Source of the DNA: Diphasiastrum complanatum
Lineage: Eukaryota; Streptophyta; Lycopodiopsida; Lycopodiales; Lycopodiaceae
Direction of reading: 5' to 3'
DNA: 64,000 nt
NCBI GenBank assembly: GCA_029204225.1
Contig: CM055096.1
Location: 59,994,957-60,058,956, forward strand
The notes below the pieces were generated by a model. It had not been told where the DNA came from and ran no database searches. It saw only the letters and a list, made by a program, of their open reading frames with translations. Position 1 is the first letter of the stretch, and each line of letters begins with the position of its first letter. The position numbers and the translations under genes are program-made. This document shows, one piece after another, positions 35,733 to 47,856 of this stretch.

Positions 35733-37106
35733 TTGGCTAGACGTCCTGTAGGTTCTTCTAGATCTAGTGATGAGCTTGGAATGCACGATTCCAAGATTTC
35801 TCCTCAAGACAAGATACAGAGAGACTATTTCATTAGGAATGGGTTGCTTTTCAGGAATGGAAAAGTTTGTGTGCCAGAAAATGATGATATAAGGGCCCAA
35901 ATCCTGCATGAATGTCATGACAGCCCGTGTGCAAGGCACCCTGGCTCACAAAGGATGCTTGACTTAGTAAAAAAGAACTTTTACTGGCTAAACTTAAAAA
36001 GTCAAGTGGAGGCATATGTTCGCAATTGTGCAGCTGGTTTACTAATGCCCTTGGAAATTTCCGAAAGAAAATGGAAAAGTATTTCCATGGACTTTGTGGT
36101 TGGGCTACCTCGGACGGGGAAGCAAAATGATGCCATTTGGGTAATAGTTGACAGGTTAACTAAAATGGCACAGTTCATTCCAACCAAGCAAACTGCCAAA
36201 GCTTCTGAGCTTGCTCAGCTTTTCGTTGAAAAGTTGTTCAGGTTGTTTGGTTTGCCGAATGATATTGTTAGTGATCGAGATCCTAAGTTCACTGGCAAAT
36301 TCTGGCAAGCGGTCTTTGAGAAATTAGAGACCACTTTAAGTTTGGGGTCATCAGATCATCCTGAATCGGATGGTCAGACAGAGAGGACAAACCAGTCGAT
36401 GGAAGATATGCTTCGGGCATATGTTTCTAGAAGACAGTCGGATTGGGAGAGGTACCTTCCAATGATTGAGTTTGCGTATAACAGCGCAAAGCACTCAGCG
36501 ACGGGGTTTAGTCCATTTTCTCTGATGTATGGTTTCCATCCCAGGACTCCCATTTCAGTGGGCCTCAAAGGCCTCAAGGTTAAAGCAGCAGTAGATTTCC
36601 TGCATTACATGCAAGAAATGTTGCTTGTTGCTTGCGAGAACATAAAAACGACTCAGGATAGAGCCCAGTTTTACGCTAATCAAAAGCGACTACCTAGGGT
36701 CCATGAGGAGGGGGCTTGGGTATTTCTTAGAATCCCAAAAGATTCTAAGGTACTAAAGACTGGAAAATGTCCTAAGTTATCACCTCGTTATGCAGGGCCA
36801 TTCCATATAGTAAAGAAACTCCATCGGAATGCCTATCAGCTGGAGCTACCTCAAGGAGTTAAAGTTCATCCAACATTTCACATTACTCGTTTAAAGGAAC
36901 GACTTGGTGGAAAGGATGACTTGATACTTCAGGAGGACTTAATTCGGATGGAGGACCTGACATCCTTTGTACCTACTGAGCCACAGGCCATTGTTGATGT
37001 ACGTCAACGTGGGCTCAGGAACCAGCAGGTAACTGAGTACTTGGTTCGTTGGAAAGGAAGTTCTGAGGATGATGATACTTGGGAAAAGGAACATGACCCT
37101 AAATAG
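35733..37106 (+). pseudogene. chromovirus integrase with chromodomain
   Basis: Open for 457 codons. The HHCC zinc finger starts H......H (CHDSPCARHPG) but the second Cys pair is lost: YVRNC runs straight into AAGLL, an in-frame deletion of roughly a dozen residues. The core has SMDFVVGLP, VSDRDPKFTGKFW and HPESDGQTERTNQ (D, D, E). The C-terminus has the GPF.I..... tail and a chromodomain (VTEYLVRWKGSSEDDDTWE) that would target histone marks. The frame ends at TAG 37104, after which RFPGFLP continues. Confidence 0.93.
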
Positions 37107-37143
37107 AGGTTCCCTGGTTTCCTTCCTTAGATAAAGAATTTTT

Positions 37144-37157
37144 GAAAGAAGAGGGAA
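37144..37157 (+). promoter_or_regulatory. polypurine tract of the chromovirus
   Basis: The purine run gaaagaagagggaa directly abuts the TG of the 3' LTR. Confidence 0.85.
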
Positions 37158-37640
37158 TGTTAGGGACCCAATTCCCTTGGGTCCCAAACCCAGACTTGAG
37201 ATTGGACGATGACTGGGCCTGTAGACTTGACCGGCGACTCGTGAACCTGCATGGTTGCCACGTTTCATGATCCAGGAGTGCACATGGCTTGGAGTCTCTC
37301 TCCTTGGAGGTATACAAGGGGAGAAGGGCTCATTTGCCATCCATTCTATCTACCTAGGAGGAGGTGGATGGAGAGCGTGTACACAACCATGATGTATGCT
37401 AGCTTGGGGCGGGAGATGGTTGAGCCTAGGCGGTGGTATGGGACACCGTCTAGGATGGAAGTCGGATCCAGCTTGATACGGTCATAGGCCAGGGAACGGA
37501 GGGTGGACCCGGATTAGGTCCTACGGCGGGGTGGAACGTGAATCGTTCGGTCTCTTGTGGTTAACCGGCACCTGGAGGTTTGCAGTAAGTAGGGATTGTA
37601 ACAGAAGGTGAGTGATTTTAATTATTGCCAGACTCTCATG
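37158..37640 (+). mobile_element. 3' LTR of the chromovirus (3' end uncertain)
   Basis: Starts TGTTAGGGACCCAATTCCC, is GC-richer than the surroundings, and has a gtatacaaggggag start-like region near 37310. No second copy is present to set the end. Confidence 0.65.
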
Positions 37641-38019
37641 CAAGCGTCTTAGATCCTCTATGGAAGTAACGTTATATGAAGCGTGCAAGGTCTTTCAATT
37701 TAAAGGAAAGAAAGAATCAAGGTAAATGTGGTAAAATGATGGAAAAAAACTGATTAGCTTTGGTGAGGGGTTGAGCCTTCGTTTTAAGGTTTGAGGCCTA
37801 GTCCCAAGTTGAGATTCTATAATGGGAGTTTCAATAGGGCTTCATGGAGATTGATAGCATAAAGTTCTTAGCTTAAGATTGAGATTTTTTTAGTAATTTT
37901 GAAACCTTGAAATGGTTTCCCTTCTCGACAATGCTTTGAAATACAAACTAGGATTTTCTATAGTTATGTCCTCGAAAGCCTTAACATAGTTTTATAGTCA
38001 TTTAGTCTTGTTGAAAATT
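37641..38019. other. no gene recognised
   Basis: Short AT-rich gap between the chromovirus LTR and the solo LTR. Confidence 0.5.
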
Positions 38020-38992
38020 CTTTTTGTGAAAAACATTAAAAGTTATCTATGTTGACTTTAGGGGTGTCATGAAGTTTTGTAGTCAAGCATCTTGATGTCA
38101 TTAGTTGATAGGGCCATTTTTGGCTTTAGAGGTCAAATAGTCAAGTACACATGTTTTATTATCATTAGGCCAAAAGTCAGTTATGATGTACCTCGAACTA
38201 GTTAGGTTGTTTACAAGTGTCAAAGTTAGATTTGATGAGTGATCAAAGTCAATGTGTTCGCAAAGAGTCAAGGGTCCAATCATAAGTGAGAGATTTGTTA
38301 GATGGGTCCTAAGAGAAAGTCCAAATTGCAAAGAAGATTCAAATTAGACAAATGTAGAATATCCTCCAAATTAGTGTGACCTCAGCTATTTATAGTGCTC
38401 CTTTGTGCTTGTCGTATGAATTTGGGACCTTATTTGGCTATATTGTGCATTATAATCATATTGCAACTCTTGCTATTTACAAATATAGTCCGACTATTCA
38501 AGCCACCTTATTAAGTATCTTATTGACTAAGTCTATTCTTATTTAGCACCAAAATCAAGGGATGTTGAATCACTCATCCAATAGGACTAGAGAGGTGCTA
38601 AAAAAGAGGTCCAATAGGACTTGAGCTTGGACTACCTCGAGATACTACATGTACTTTGATTTCCTTCATTATCAATATTGAGTTTTTGAGAGCTATTTTG
38701 AGATTGATCAATTTTGTGTGTATTTCACTCTCTCTCTACCCGAGGCCAATTAGTTGCATTCTCTCTCTACTCGAGAGCAACAACTTTTGTACTTAGTTTT
38801 TTTCATGAAGACTTCCCACACGTGTGAAAGTACTTTGGTGATGAATGTATGCATGTAGATTTGCGTCTTTGCCTTAGAATTTGACATAGATCTTGGATTT
38901 CAATCTATAGTTGATCTAAAGTGCAAGACAAAGCTTAGGAGTTCTTAATCACACATGAGGGCATTCCCACACTTGTGAATTTTCACACTTTT
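38020..38992 (+). mobile_element. solo LTR with 5-bp target duplication
   Basis: The block 38025-38987 starts TGTGAAAA and ends TTTTCACA. It is flanked by CTTTT on both sides (38020-38024, 38988-38992). It has a CTATTTATAG box near 38390. Its 3' 300 bp match the LTR at 49351-49720 (CTCTCTACCCGAG, palindrome cacacgtgtgaaagtactt, tgcatgtagat). No internal sequence or PBS adjoins it, so it is a solo LTR from recombination. Confidence 0.75.
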
Positions 38993-39329
38993 GACATACT
39001 TTCTTGAGGGTTCCAAGCGTGAAGTTTCTTGATACACTAGTCTTTTCGGGTATTTGACCCATTTGGATCATGATCTCTTGTTGCATCCAAAATTTTCTTA
39101 TTAGTTTTTTATAATACATGGTTTGTATTTCGGCCATGGCCATAATGTAGTATTTCAACGTACAATGCTAATGGTTAGACTTAGTCATGACTCATAGACT
39201 TGAAATGTGCACATCCCTCAACTCTTGACATTGCTGGCTCATACATTCATGTTCATAAATTTTGGCATCACAATTTTGTATTCTTTTTGTTTGAACTTTT
39301 ATGCATAATATCAACTGATGCCCAGCAGG
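38993..39329. other. no gene recognised
   Basis: Noncoding gap. Confidence 0.5.
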
Positions 39330-40420
39330 TAATTCATACGTACTCAATAGATCCGAATTCCAAATGGTATCTCACTATTCACAAGATTTGGAAATCCTTA
39401 AAACTTATTTCTCACTTGACTAAACCCTTGCATTTTAGAAATTTCTTAAATACAAGACCATCAGACAAGTTTCATATGATTCCTTTCCATATGGGAGTTA
39501 TACGCTTGAAGGACTGTCCATTATCATACAAAGTACTACTTATTTAAGTATATGAATAAAGCTTGAAATTGGAATTCAATTAAGGAATGATGAACTCACA
39601 AAATTTAGACCTTTTTTAATCCAATTTTTTTTATCTCTATTTGATAGTCGAACTATTTAGAAATGATATATGTCACTTAGGTTAAAAATATCTTATAATT
39701 TGTAGAAAAGTCCTTATTCGGATAGTGTTAAATCTATAAGTAGTTGCTACTTAGTAGAACATTTATTATTGACTTTTTATGGTCTTTAGATAGTTCATGT
39801 ATCGTCTCCTAAGGTATCTCTTGTTGAACTTATATAATTACTTTGAAAAGAGGGGATGAAGTGATAGGAATCGATTATCTTAAAACATCAGTTTGTTGCA
39901 TAGAATTTTTGTCAAAAAAAGTCTGAATGTGTATAGAAGTGGAACTATTCAAAAGTAATAGAGGAAATCTCTAAGGATTGTTTTGAATAATCTAAAACTA
40001 GATAGGTTTTGGGAATTGATTTATTTGTGCTTTGTTCATATGAATGGTGAAGACTAGATTTAGATTTCACCAATTAAAATTGATAATCACATATTTGTTG
40101 TGGAGTGGATTAGGTTGGATAAGTTTTAGTCTTAATGCCGAGTCGTAGGTGTCTATATGAGTCAACCTTGTATTGGTTGTTGTACTAAGACCTGTGGTAG
40201 GTGGATTGGATAGACGAGTTTTGTTATTAAAAGTAAGATGGTTGGAAAGCTCGTGTGTAAGAATGTATTATCCTTATATCAAAGATTTTCCAAATATGTA
40301 ATTTTCTCTTGAGAAATAAAATTCTTGTTGAGAAAATCGAGTTACAAGATTCCCAGTCAAATATGTGAATAACATATGTGGAGAGAATTTGCTAGATATA
40401 GATATATGTTTATATATAGG
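39330..40420. repeat. unclassified interspersed repeat, copy 2 (inverted relative to 4130-5060)
   Basis: Its reverse complement follows 4130-5060 with many indels. No domain was recognised in any frame. Confidence 0.6.
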
Positions 40421-41111
40421 ATCATAGTGACATTATTCTCACATATAATTAATCTTGTAAGGATCTAGTATATATTCCTTGTTATTGGGTTTATTTAGTA
40501 TACTTAAACCCATTAGTGAGCATAAACATATAAACAAATATTGTTCTAAGCATTTATTTGCAGATTAATGAGTCTTTCAATTAACAGGATAACTTATCAA
40601 CTCAAAAATGATTTAGAAGAAGATCTAAATGTGATATAAGCATTTGTACTTAGGCATTTGAGATTTCTGAATCTTTGGCAATTAACTTGAGTTAGTGTTG
40701 GATAAAAAAGCACTCTTTCAGGTGAATGATGCACATGCTTCGGTAGAAGAAGGATCGATGATCCTATTTCCCTCGGTGTCATACACCGCCACTTTGATCA
40801 CGCAGACATGCACAAAAATCTGTTTGCGTTGCGGAAGCGGAAGAGCAGACAGTCAGACAAATCAATTAGAAAGTCAAATAGAAAACAAAAGTAGCGAAGC
40901 ATACAATACTGACAAAATCTGAATGCAATAGCAAGACAATAGTTGATTCAGATTGATGTATGTAAAAATACAAGTCAGATGAATGCTCTGAGCACAAGAC
41001 GATTATGAATGATACCGCGTGTTCAAGAAGCTAACTGTTTTCTGTAAAAGCTATGAACTTATTTTTGATAATCAGTCTGATAAAAAGAACCGATGCATGA
41101 AAGCATCTACA

Positions 41112-41112
<1 letters not shown>

Positions 41113-41148
<36 letters not shown>
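41113..41148. repeat. (GT)n microsatellite
   Basis: About 18 GT units inside the LTR-like region. Confidence 0.97.
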
Positions 41149-41149
<1 letters not shown>

Positions 41150-41329
41150 TTACAATGATCATCATCTATATACAATTTTACATTAGTGCAGATGTAAGTA
41201 CAAGAAGGCCGCGTGGAGCTGTTGCACTGTTTGAGGTAGATTGTGGTTTGTAGTCATTATTGATATAGGTACACTAGCAGTCGTGAGAGAGCATGATGAC
41301 TGTGGGGTCGCTCATTTTTTTTGCGTAGG

Positions 41330-41580
41330 CATGAAGGCCGCTACAACCCGCAAGTGTCATTCTTGCGGGACCTTGCGGTCCCCCTTTTGTGGGGCCTTAG
41401 AACCATTGCTACTGCTACAGGCCAGGCCACAAGTGACGCTCTTGCGGGACCTTGCGATCCTTTTGCGCATGAGTGAACACTTAGCAAAACCATTGCTACA
41501 GGCCGCAAGAAGGGCTCTCGCGATCCTTTTGCGGTTGCAGGACTTTTGCAATTGTGGGACTTTGCGCTGTGCAACAATGC
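41330..41580. repeat. degenerate direct repeats built on ttgcgggaccttgcg
   Basis: The motif recurs near 41365, 41440 and, more diverged, 41540, separated by related blocks (aaccattgct..caggcc). Open frames here are by-products of the repeat. Confidence 0.7.
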
Positions 41581-41789
41581 ATGTAAAACTGTAGTGAAGT
41601 GAATGGAACTAGATTAACATGGGATTTAGGAGAGTAGAAGTATAAATCCAACACCTTTCCTTAATCTGGACCATAAATGCATTGATCTTTAGTCTAAACG
41701 ATGCACAAATTCTATTGTGTGCATCAATGCTTAATGCCTTGGTAAACACATCTGCCGTCATGTCTTGCGTTCAACAGTACGTAAAGCTT

Positions 41790-43190
41790 ACCTCTATGTC
41801 GAGAACTTTACTCCTGACATAGTGATATTGAATCTCAATGTGCTTAATCCTAGAGTGAAATCTAGGGTTGGCCGATAAGGCAATAACACTCTAATTATCA
41901 CAAACATGATTGTCGGAGGGTACTGATTCAGACTAATATCTGACAATAAATTTCTCAACCAAATTGCTTTTTCAATAGCTTGAAAAACAACAATATACTC
42001 TGCTTCTATGGAGGAAAGAGAAATAGATGTTTGCTTGCGACTGTTCCAAGAGATAGGACCGTTGTTGAAGAAGAATGTATATACAGATGTGGATTTACGA
42101 GTATCTACCATTGCATACATGAGAGATCTGAGCATCGATTGATATGGATATTCTCTCATTCGCTCCTTTTCTTGCTTGGTTTGAGAACATTGGTTCTTTG
42201 ACAATCACAAGCCTAGATGGTGAGTGAGCTTCTTTACAATTGATCAGATTATATTTGATAATGGTATTATGAAAATACCTTGGCTGAGTGATGTAAATCA
42301 ACCGTCTCACTTTGCCTCGATGGATGTGAATTCCTAGATAGTAGTGAGCCTCGCCCAGATCGGTCATGTCAAATTCGGAAGACATCATCTGTTTAGCATC
42401 TGTTACTTGATTGGTACTATTGCTAAAAAGCAAAATGTCGTCAACATACAAGGTGATAATAATGAATGCATGTTGCACTAACTTGAAATAGACATTCGAG
42501 TCGGCAACGCTTGGTTGAAAACCATGTTGGATGAGGAGTTTGTTAATCCTCTGAAACCAAGCTCTCGTTGATTGTTTCAAGCCATAAAGTGCCTTATGAA
42601 GTTTGCAAACATGATCATTTTGACCGTTGAGAATGTATCCCTCCGACTGTACTATGTAGATGTCTTTTTCAATAACTTCGTTCAGATAAGTTGTCTATGT
42701 ATCAAGTTGATGTACTTCGAGGTCGGCTGTAGTAGCATATGATAGAAGTAGTCTACTTGAAGAATGTTTGACTACTGGACTGAAAGTCTCATTGCAGTCG
42801 ATGTTTGGGATTTGATAAAATCCTCTCGCGGGCCTTTCTTCGATCGATACTTCTGTCAGCCTTGTACTTGATCTTAAAGATCCATTTACTATCGATAAGA
42901 TTGTTGCCTACAGGTAACTTGACTAATGACCATGTTTGGTTCTTGATTAGAGAGGAATACTCTCTGTCCATCGCCTCTCTTCAGAGATCAGAGTCTGGTT
43001 GGCTAAGTGCCTCTTCGACCTTAGTCGGTTCTTGAATTAAAAGATATGTAGACTTATGAATATACCTTGTGGGGATGTGTGCGCACTCGGTTCGATCTTC
43101 TTGGAGGTGGCGTAGGCTGATGATCCGATCCTTGGATTTGTTGTTGCTATATAGGGGCAACCTCTTCTTCTGATTCGCTGTCAGAGGGGT
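41790..43190 (-). pseudogene. Ty1/copia integrase tail - RT - RNase H, minus strand
   Basis: Read downward: an acidic DSESEEEVAPI linker, PPPRRSNRVR (near 43100), the RT start AMDREYSSLIKNQTWSLVKL (near 42960), LYVDDILLFSNST (near 42445), LGEAHYYLGI, and RNase H with DTRKST and SLSSIEAEY (near 42020). RNase H has lost the block before DTRKST. Several stops and frameshifts occur. Confidence 0.92.
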
Positions 43191-43760
43191 GCCGCATTTC
43201 GCCCATTTGGATCGTGGTAGTAGGTACTAGGACCGTAGATTGTAATTTGTAATTTTGTTTCAAAGTTGAAAATTGAAGTTCAAACTCATTTGCAAATTGC
43301 AATGTCGAGAATTGAGATCGAAAAAAAGAATAAACAAGAAGGTTATGACAATGTTTGAGTCTCTTTGAGAAAGCCAAAAAAATTTGGGTTAGAAACTTAG
43401 ATTCATCATTCAACATTGAACATTTTATATGTAACATAATACATTAAATGCCAAAATCAAAATTGTAAAACCATTATAAATAACTAAATTTTGATATTAG
43501 ATAATCGACTAACAGACTACAGTTCAGAAATTAGAATTCATAATATATCATGATTCATAAGATAATAGTAAATACATATGCCAGGTGCCTCATGAGTCCG
43601 GTCACCAATGTAATGCCACATGCGACATGTCTGATGATAAATCATGATGTGTAAACAACTCAAGAGTCAATGCTCATCAATGCTATGTAATTACAACTAC
43701 TATGATCTATCTACAGAGTCCAGACTACTAGTAACTAAACTACAATGTATACTGAGCACT
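43191..43760. other. no gene recognised
   Basis: AT-rich sequence between the copia linker and the hAT stop codon. It could hold the hAT 3' end, but no terminal inverted repeat could be proved. Confidence 0.45.
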
Positions 43761-45040
43761 CTAAGCTTTCCTAGGCCTGAGTTTCCTCTTGCTCACTGGT
43801 GTTGTGAAGCCTGTTGTGGTCTCTCGAGTGGCAGCTGCGAAATCCTCATCGGAGGCAGAGGTATGGTGCCCCTCATCCTCATCCCCACTCTCCTCGGACT
43901 CCTCATCCACATACTCCTCCTCTGAGGACTCTGACCCCGACGATGTCTCAGACTCAGACTCGTCGTCAGGGCTGTGAGCATGGGAGCTCGTACCCTCTCC
44001 TGCCCTCCTGTGCTTTGCTCGAGTGATAGGTCCTGCACACAACAGGGGAAAAACGTATTATTGCCTGCAAATTAGTAAATTACAATAATTAGTTCGAACT
44101 TCAAAAATTTAATTCAAGACCTTAGACAATTCAAGACTTTAGACAAGTGACATCAAACACACTGTCAACTTTGAACTGACAAGCGACAACTTACAAGTCT
44201 GAAGTGACAAGTCAGAAATATGCAACGTCAAGTTGTCAACCTTAATAGCAAGTACTAACTTCTAAGAGCCTAGAGGCTAGAGCTAAATCCTAATTTTTCA
44301 CCTGCACTCTGCGTGGCCTCCTCATATAGGAATGCATACACGTCCTCCTCTGGTCTCTCCGACAAAAGTTAAAATTTAGCTATAGTCTACTATGATCTAT
44401 TTAGTATCTACAGACTGGGATCACATGTTAGAAATTATAATTTATGGCTTACCTAGATAGGCTCTGCGGTGGTCTAGAGTCTACCCAAAAGTCTCAGGTT
44501 GGCGTGTACGTACACCAACCTCTCCAACTGTGCAGAGGAGAGTCAATTCCTCTTGTTCGTGTGAATCATGGAATGGACACTCCAATTTCTCTTACAAGCG
44601 ACTGCAGTGCAGTCCTGTGAGAGAATCCTGATGGCAAGGTGACGCAATTTGGGGACATCAATCCCAAACTTCGACTTGAATCCCTGTTCAAGGGGCAGTT
44701 AGTACTAACAAGTTGCAACCAAGTTCCAACAATATGATTGAGTAATTGTATAGTAAAATGTGAAGTTTAAACTGTAATTGACCATCGTCAGTTTATTACC
44801 GTCTCTCGAAAGCGCCGAACTCCAAGGTCTCATGCCTGAAAATCTGGAGCTCATCTAGCAGGTTAGCCTGCTCGCGTACATTAGGATAAACTTGGGAGAT
44901 ATAGGCATTCCAGCCATCCCTGAGCTCCCTATCTTTGTATTGCTCCTCATTCCTCCAAAGTGGATGGAGTATGTGGGCCATGGCATGCAGGGGCTTATGA
45001 AACCACTCCCACTTACTCTGCCAAAAGAGCCGGACCTCCT
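43761..45040 (-). pseudogene. hAT-superfamily transposase, C-terminal exons
   Basis: Four minus-strand blocks with splice-like borders: 45040-44800, 44683-44453, 44356-44302 and 44032-43761. The first reads LFWQSKWEWFHKPLHAMAHI, the second LRHLAIRILSQDCTAVACKR then NWSVHSMIHTNKRN, the hAT C-terminal dimerisation region. The last is an acidic Ser/Glu/Asp-rich tail ending KRKLRPRKA and a stop. A TGA follows HTNKRN and another stop lies later in block 2, so the copy is inactive. Its upstream part is replaced by copia sequence. Confidence 0.85.
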
Positions 45041-46960
45041 GATTCCATGTTCTTTGCAGTTCCTGGAACTCTATAGATATGAATTCACCTCCCTTATCTG
45101 AACGTAGAATCTTGATTTGCTTTTTTGTTTGCTTCTCAACAAGTGATTTGAACTGAGTAAAGAACTTAAAAGCTTGACTCTTATACTTAAGCAAGTATAT
45201 CCATACCTTTTTGGAAAAATCATCCACAAATACCATGAAGTAGGATGCTCAGCCTATAGACTCAATCTGCATGGGACCACATAAGTCTGTATGAACAAGC
45301 TCCAAGATCTCCTTGGTTCTATATGCTCCATCCTTAGGAAACTACATACGATGATGCTTGCCCATAACACATCCTTCACAAATTTTTCCTGAAGACACAA
45401 TATTAGGTAATCCTATTACCATATTATTGTCTTTTAGAACCTGAAAATTTATATAGTTCAGATGTCCAAACCTTTCATGCCATATCCTGCTCTCCATACT
45501 ATCATAAGCTGCACAAACTTGATGATCCGGTGTAGACACATCAAGTTTATAAAGTCGACCTTCCAAAGATCCTGTGGCCACAACTTTGTAGTCTTTGTTT
45601 TTGTCTTTGATGAGACACTTCTGATCATCAAACTCAACTTTCATATTTTGCTTTGATAGCAGAAACTGAAAGTAAATTCTTTTTTAAACCTGGAACATAG
45701 AGAACATTCTTAATTTCTCCTATATTCCCTGAAGGTAAATGTACTCTCATTGTACCTCTAGCTTTGATAGCGTAAGAAGAATTGTCTCCAAGTTTGACAT
45801 GTGAATTTACACTAGTGTCATCAAACTGTGTGAACCACTCCCGATGTGGTGTCATATGTTGCGTTGCTCCAGAATCAATATACCAATAGTCTTCAGATAT
45901 CTCTGATGTTGAAGCTGGGAATAACTCATAGCATCCCACAACCTCACTTTTGTCTTCGTCTTCAATGCAGTTGCCTGACTGCTTCTTTTTGTCCTGGATA
46001 GCCTTCTTTTTCCTACACTCAAACGCAAAATGACCATACTTGCCACAAAAATTACAATTGTCATTTCTCTTTCGATTAGCAGCTGTCCAGATACTACCTG
46101 CCTCAGAAATACCTGTCTGCCATCCTAGATGGAGCATGGTTGGTTCTGACCTGAATCTGATCTGGACTCCCTCAGATATCACCTATCTGATTGTTGTTTG
46201 TCCCAGATAAACCCTGTCTGGTTCTTAGCTAACCTGTCCAGGTTCTGTCTCACTCAGATAACACCTATCTGGTTGTTATTTGTTCCAAATCTGATCTGAT
46301 TTTTCAGATGTTGTTGTCCCCAGATATGCCTGAACCAGATGTTGCCTCCACCAGAAACTGTTGCCCTCAGATATGTCTTTGTTCTGAAAAACTGCCTCAG
46401 ATAAAGCCTGTGGCTAGTCTTTCTCCGTATTTCTTCTTGAAGAAGATGACTGATCACCTTTTGAAGAGTGAGGTCGGGTTGTGTGGAGATCATCACCGCA
46501 AAGTGCTCATAGGACTTTGGAAGAGAAGAAAGCAAGGTCATAACGACATCATCATCTTGAATAGAACATCCTACAGTTGGTAACTGATCTAACAGGGATT
46601 TGAAGTTGTTGATGTGAGAAGTAATGGCAGTAGAATCAGACATGCTAAGAGTAAAGAACTTCCTTCTAAGATGTAATCTTGTGGTCACATCGTGAGTCTT
46701 ATAAAGACTTGATAACAAGTCCAGTGCTTCCTTAGAGGTTTTGCATGTGGTAACGTGAGATATTTGGGAGTCGGCCAGATTGAGTGTGATACATGCTAGG
46801 GCCTTCTGATCTTTGATCCTCCAGGCCTTTGCTTGATCACCATCTTCTGGTTTCAGGTCTGCACCATCTACTACATCCCAAAGATCTCTATCTATCAACA
46901 TCATTCAAAGTTAAATTCTAGATGTAGAAGTTAGAACCACTGAACTTGTCAATGACTCTA
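45041..46960 (-). pseudogene. Ty1/copia gag - protease - integrase N-half, minus strand
   Basis: Gag (UBN2-type) runs 46904-46254 with DRDLWDVVDGADLKPEDGDQ, ALDLLSSLYK and HINNFKSLLDQLPTVG. A zinc knuckle CNFCGKYGHFAFEC lies near 46040, and the protease has WYIDSGATQHMTPH near 45880. GAG-pre-integrase has IWHERFGHLNYINF and CEGCVMGKHHRM. Integrase shows FVDDFSKKVWIYLL and RSDKGGEFISIEF, then gives way to hAT sequence near 45050. A tandem stop/frameshift near 45340 and one near 46250 break it. Confidence 0.93.
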
Positions 46961-47056
46961 GCTTCACTGAGTGATGAAGATGAAGAGCTACCTATATGAG
47001 ACATGATAATAGTATACAAATAGAACAAACTTAATCTCTCGGTTTATTTGAGCTAC

Positions 47057-47068
47057 GCTCTGATACCA
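47057..47068 (-). promoter_or_regulatory. primer binding site of the minus-strand copia
   Basis: TGGTATCAGAGC on the minus strand, three bases from the LTR end (CA at 47073-47072). iMet-tRNA primer type. Confidence 0.9.
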
Positions 47069-47071
47069 ATC

Positions 47072-47800
47072 TGATGGGGCAAGGGAGATAGAAAAATGTG
47101 AACGAAGAAAAGAGTAGGAATATTGTGGAACAGCTCTCCCGTTCTAATCAGCTGCTAAATGCAAAAACAGTCTAATAGACAACTTATGCTAAATGTAATC
47201 ACAAGTGTTCTAATTGCCCAACAAGGTCTTAAAGAGTACAGTCTACCGAAGAGATTGGAGATGATTTGTATGTGGTGGTACTACTGAAATCAGGTATAAC
47301 GTGAAGTATAGTTCTGAAATAAATGGAAGAGCAGTATGATAACGCGAGTTCCTCAAGCATCAAAGACAACCATCGTCTAATCAGAAACTGAGGATTCGTA
47401 GACGTCCGTGTTCTGATCAGAGTGAGTAAACAAGCGCGATCAAACAACAATGAAAGTGCATTCAATCACAACAAGCATTCGTTTACGTTGTACACAGATA
47501 AAAGCAAACTGCTGCTATATTACACTGAAGCACAATACAAAATAGCAATTACAACAAACAATGACTGCGTAATTGATGTGTCTCATGGACGGAGCAACCA
47601 CTAATCTGTGTTTGGACGATCTATTTATAGATTTCATCCGTGTATCAATTATATGGAATGCTTGTCACCTAATTAGGAAAGCCGTTGTATTTGGAAGTAT
47701 ATGGCTTTTGTGACGACTGTACACAGTATATACGGTCAATAATTTAGCATCGTTGATGCGGACGAGTGCGTCACAAATTCTCTCACTTCGCATTTTACAT
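47072..47800 (-). mobile_element. 5' LTR of the minus-strand copia (outer end uncertain)
   Basis: Ends ...ttgccccatca next to the PBS. A CTATAAATAG box is near 47625 on the minus strand. It does not match the LTR at 40780-41653, so the two copia halves on either side of the hAT exons belong to different families. Confidence 0.6.
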
Positions 47801-47856
47801 GAAGCGGTTTTCTCTCACTTCGCAAATTTCGGAAAGTGACTAGGAACGTTCCTTGT

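Larger units (their letters stand above)
32740..37140 (+). pseudogene. Ty3/gypsy chromovirus gag-pol, decayed
   Basis: A nearly full-length polyprotein in the order gag, zinc knuckle, protease, RT, RNase H, integrase, chromodomain, which marks a chromovirus. Gag starts at the ATG at 32740 and has FTWWQDI and W.DFCKAF. Premature stops at 32845, 32890, 33329, 33542, 34724, 34826, 35593 and 37104 are all TAG. Frameshifts lie near 33160, 34585 and 35325. No 5' LTR was found. Confidence 0.95.
40780..41653 (-). mobile_element. 3' LTR of minus-strand copia (far end uncertain)
   Basis: On the minus strand it starts TGTTGGATTTATAC directly after the purine run aaggaaagg (41654-41662). It contains a (GT)n microsatellite and a cluster of G-rich repeats. 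The lower boundary near 40780 is a guess. Confidence 0.55.

Noticed and set aside
43761-44042. Open frames on both strands over the hAT acidic tail
   Set aside because: Only the minus frame fits the splice site and hAT context; the others are by-products of repetitive GA/TC codons.
41790-47800. One single copia element interrupted by hAT
   Set aside because: The LTRs at the two ends (40780-41653 and 47072-47800) do not match, so the two copia parts come from different families.
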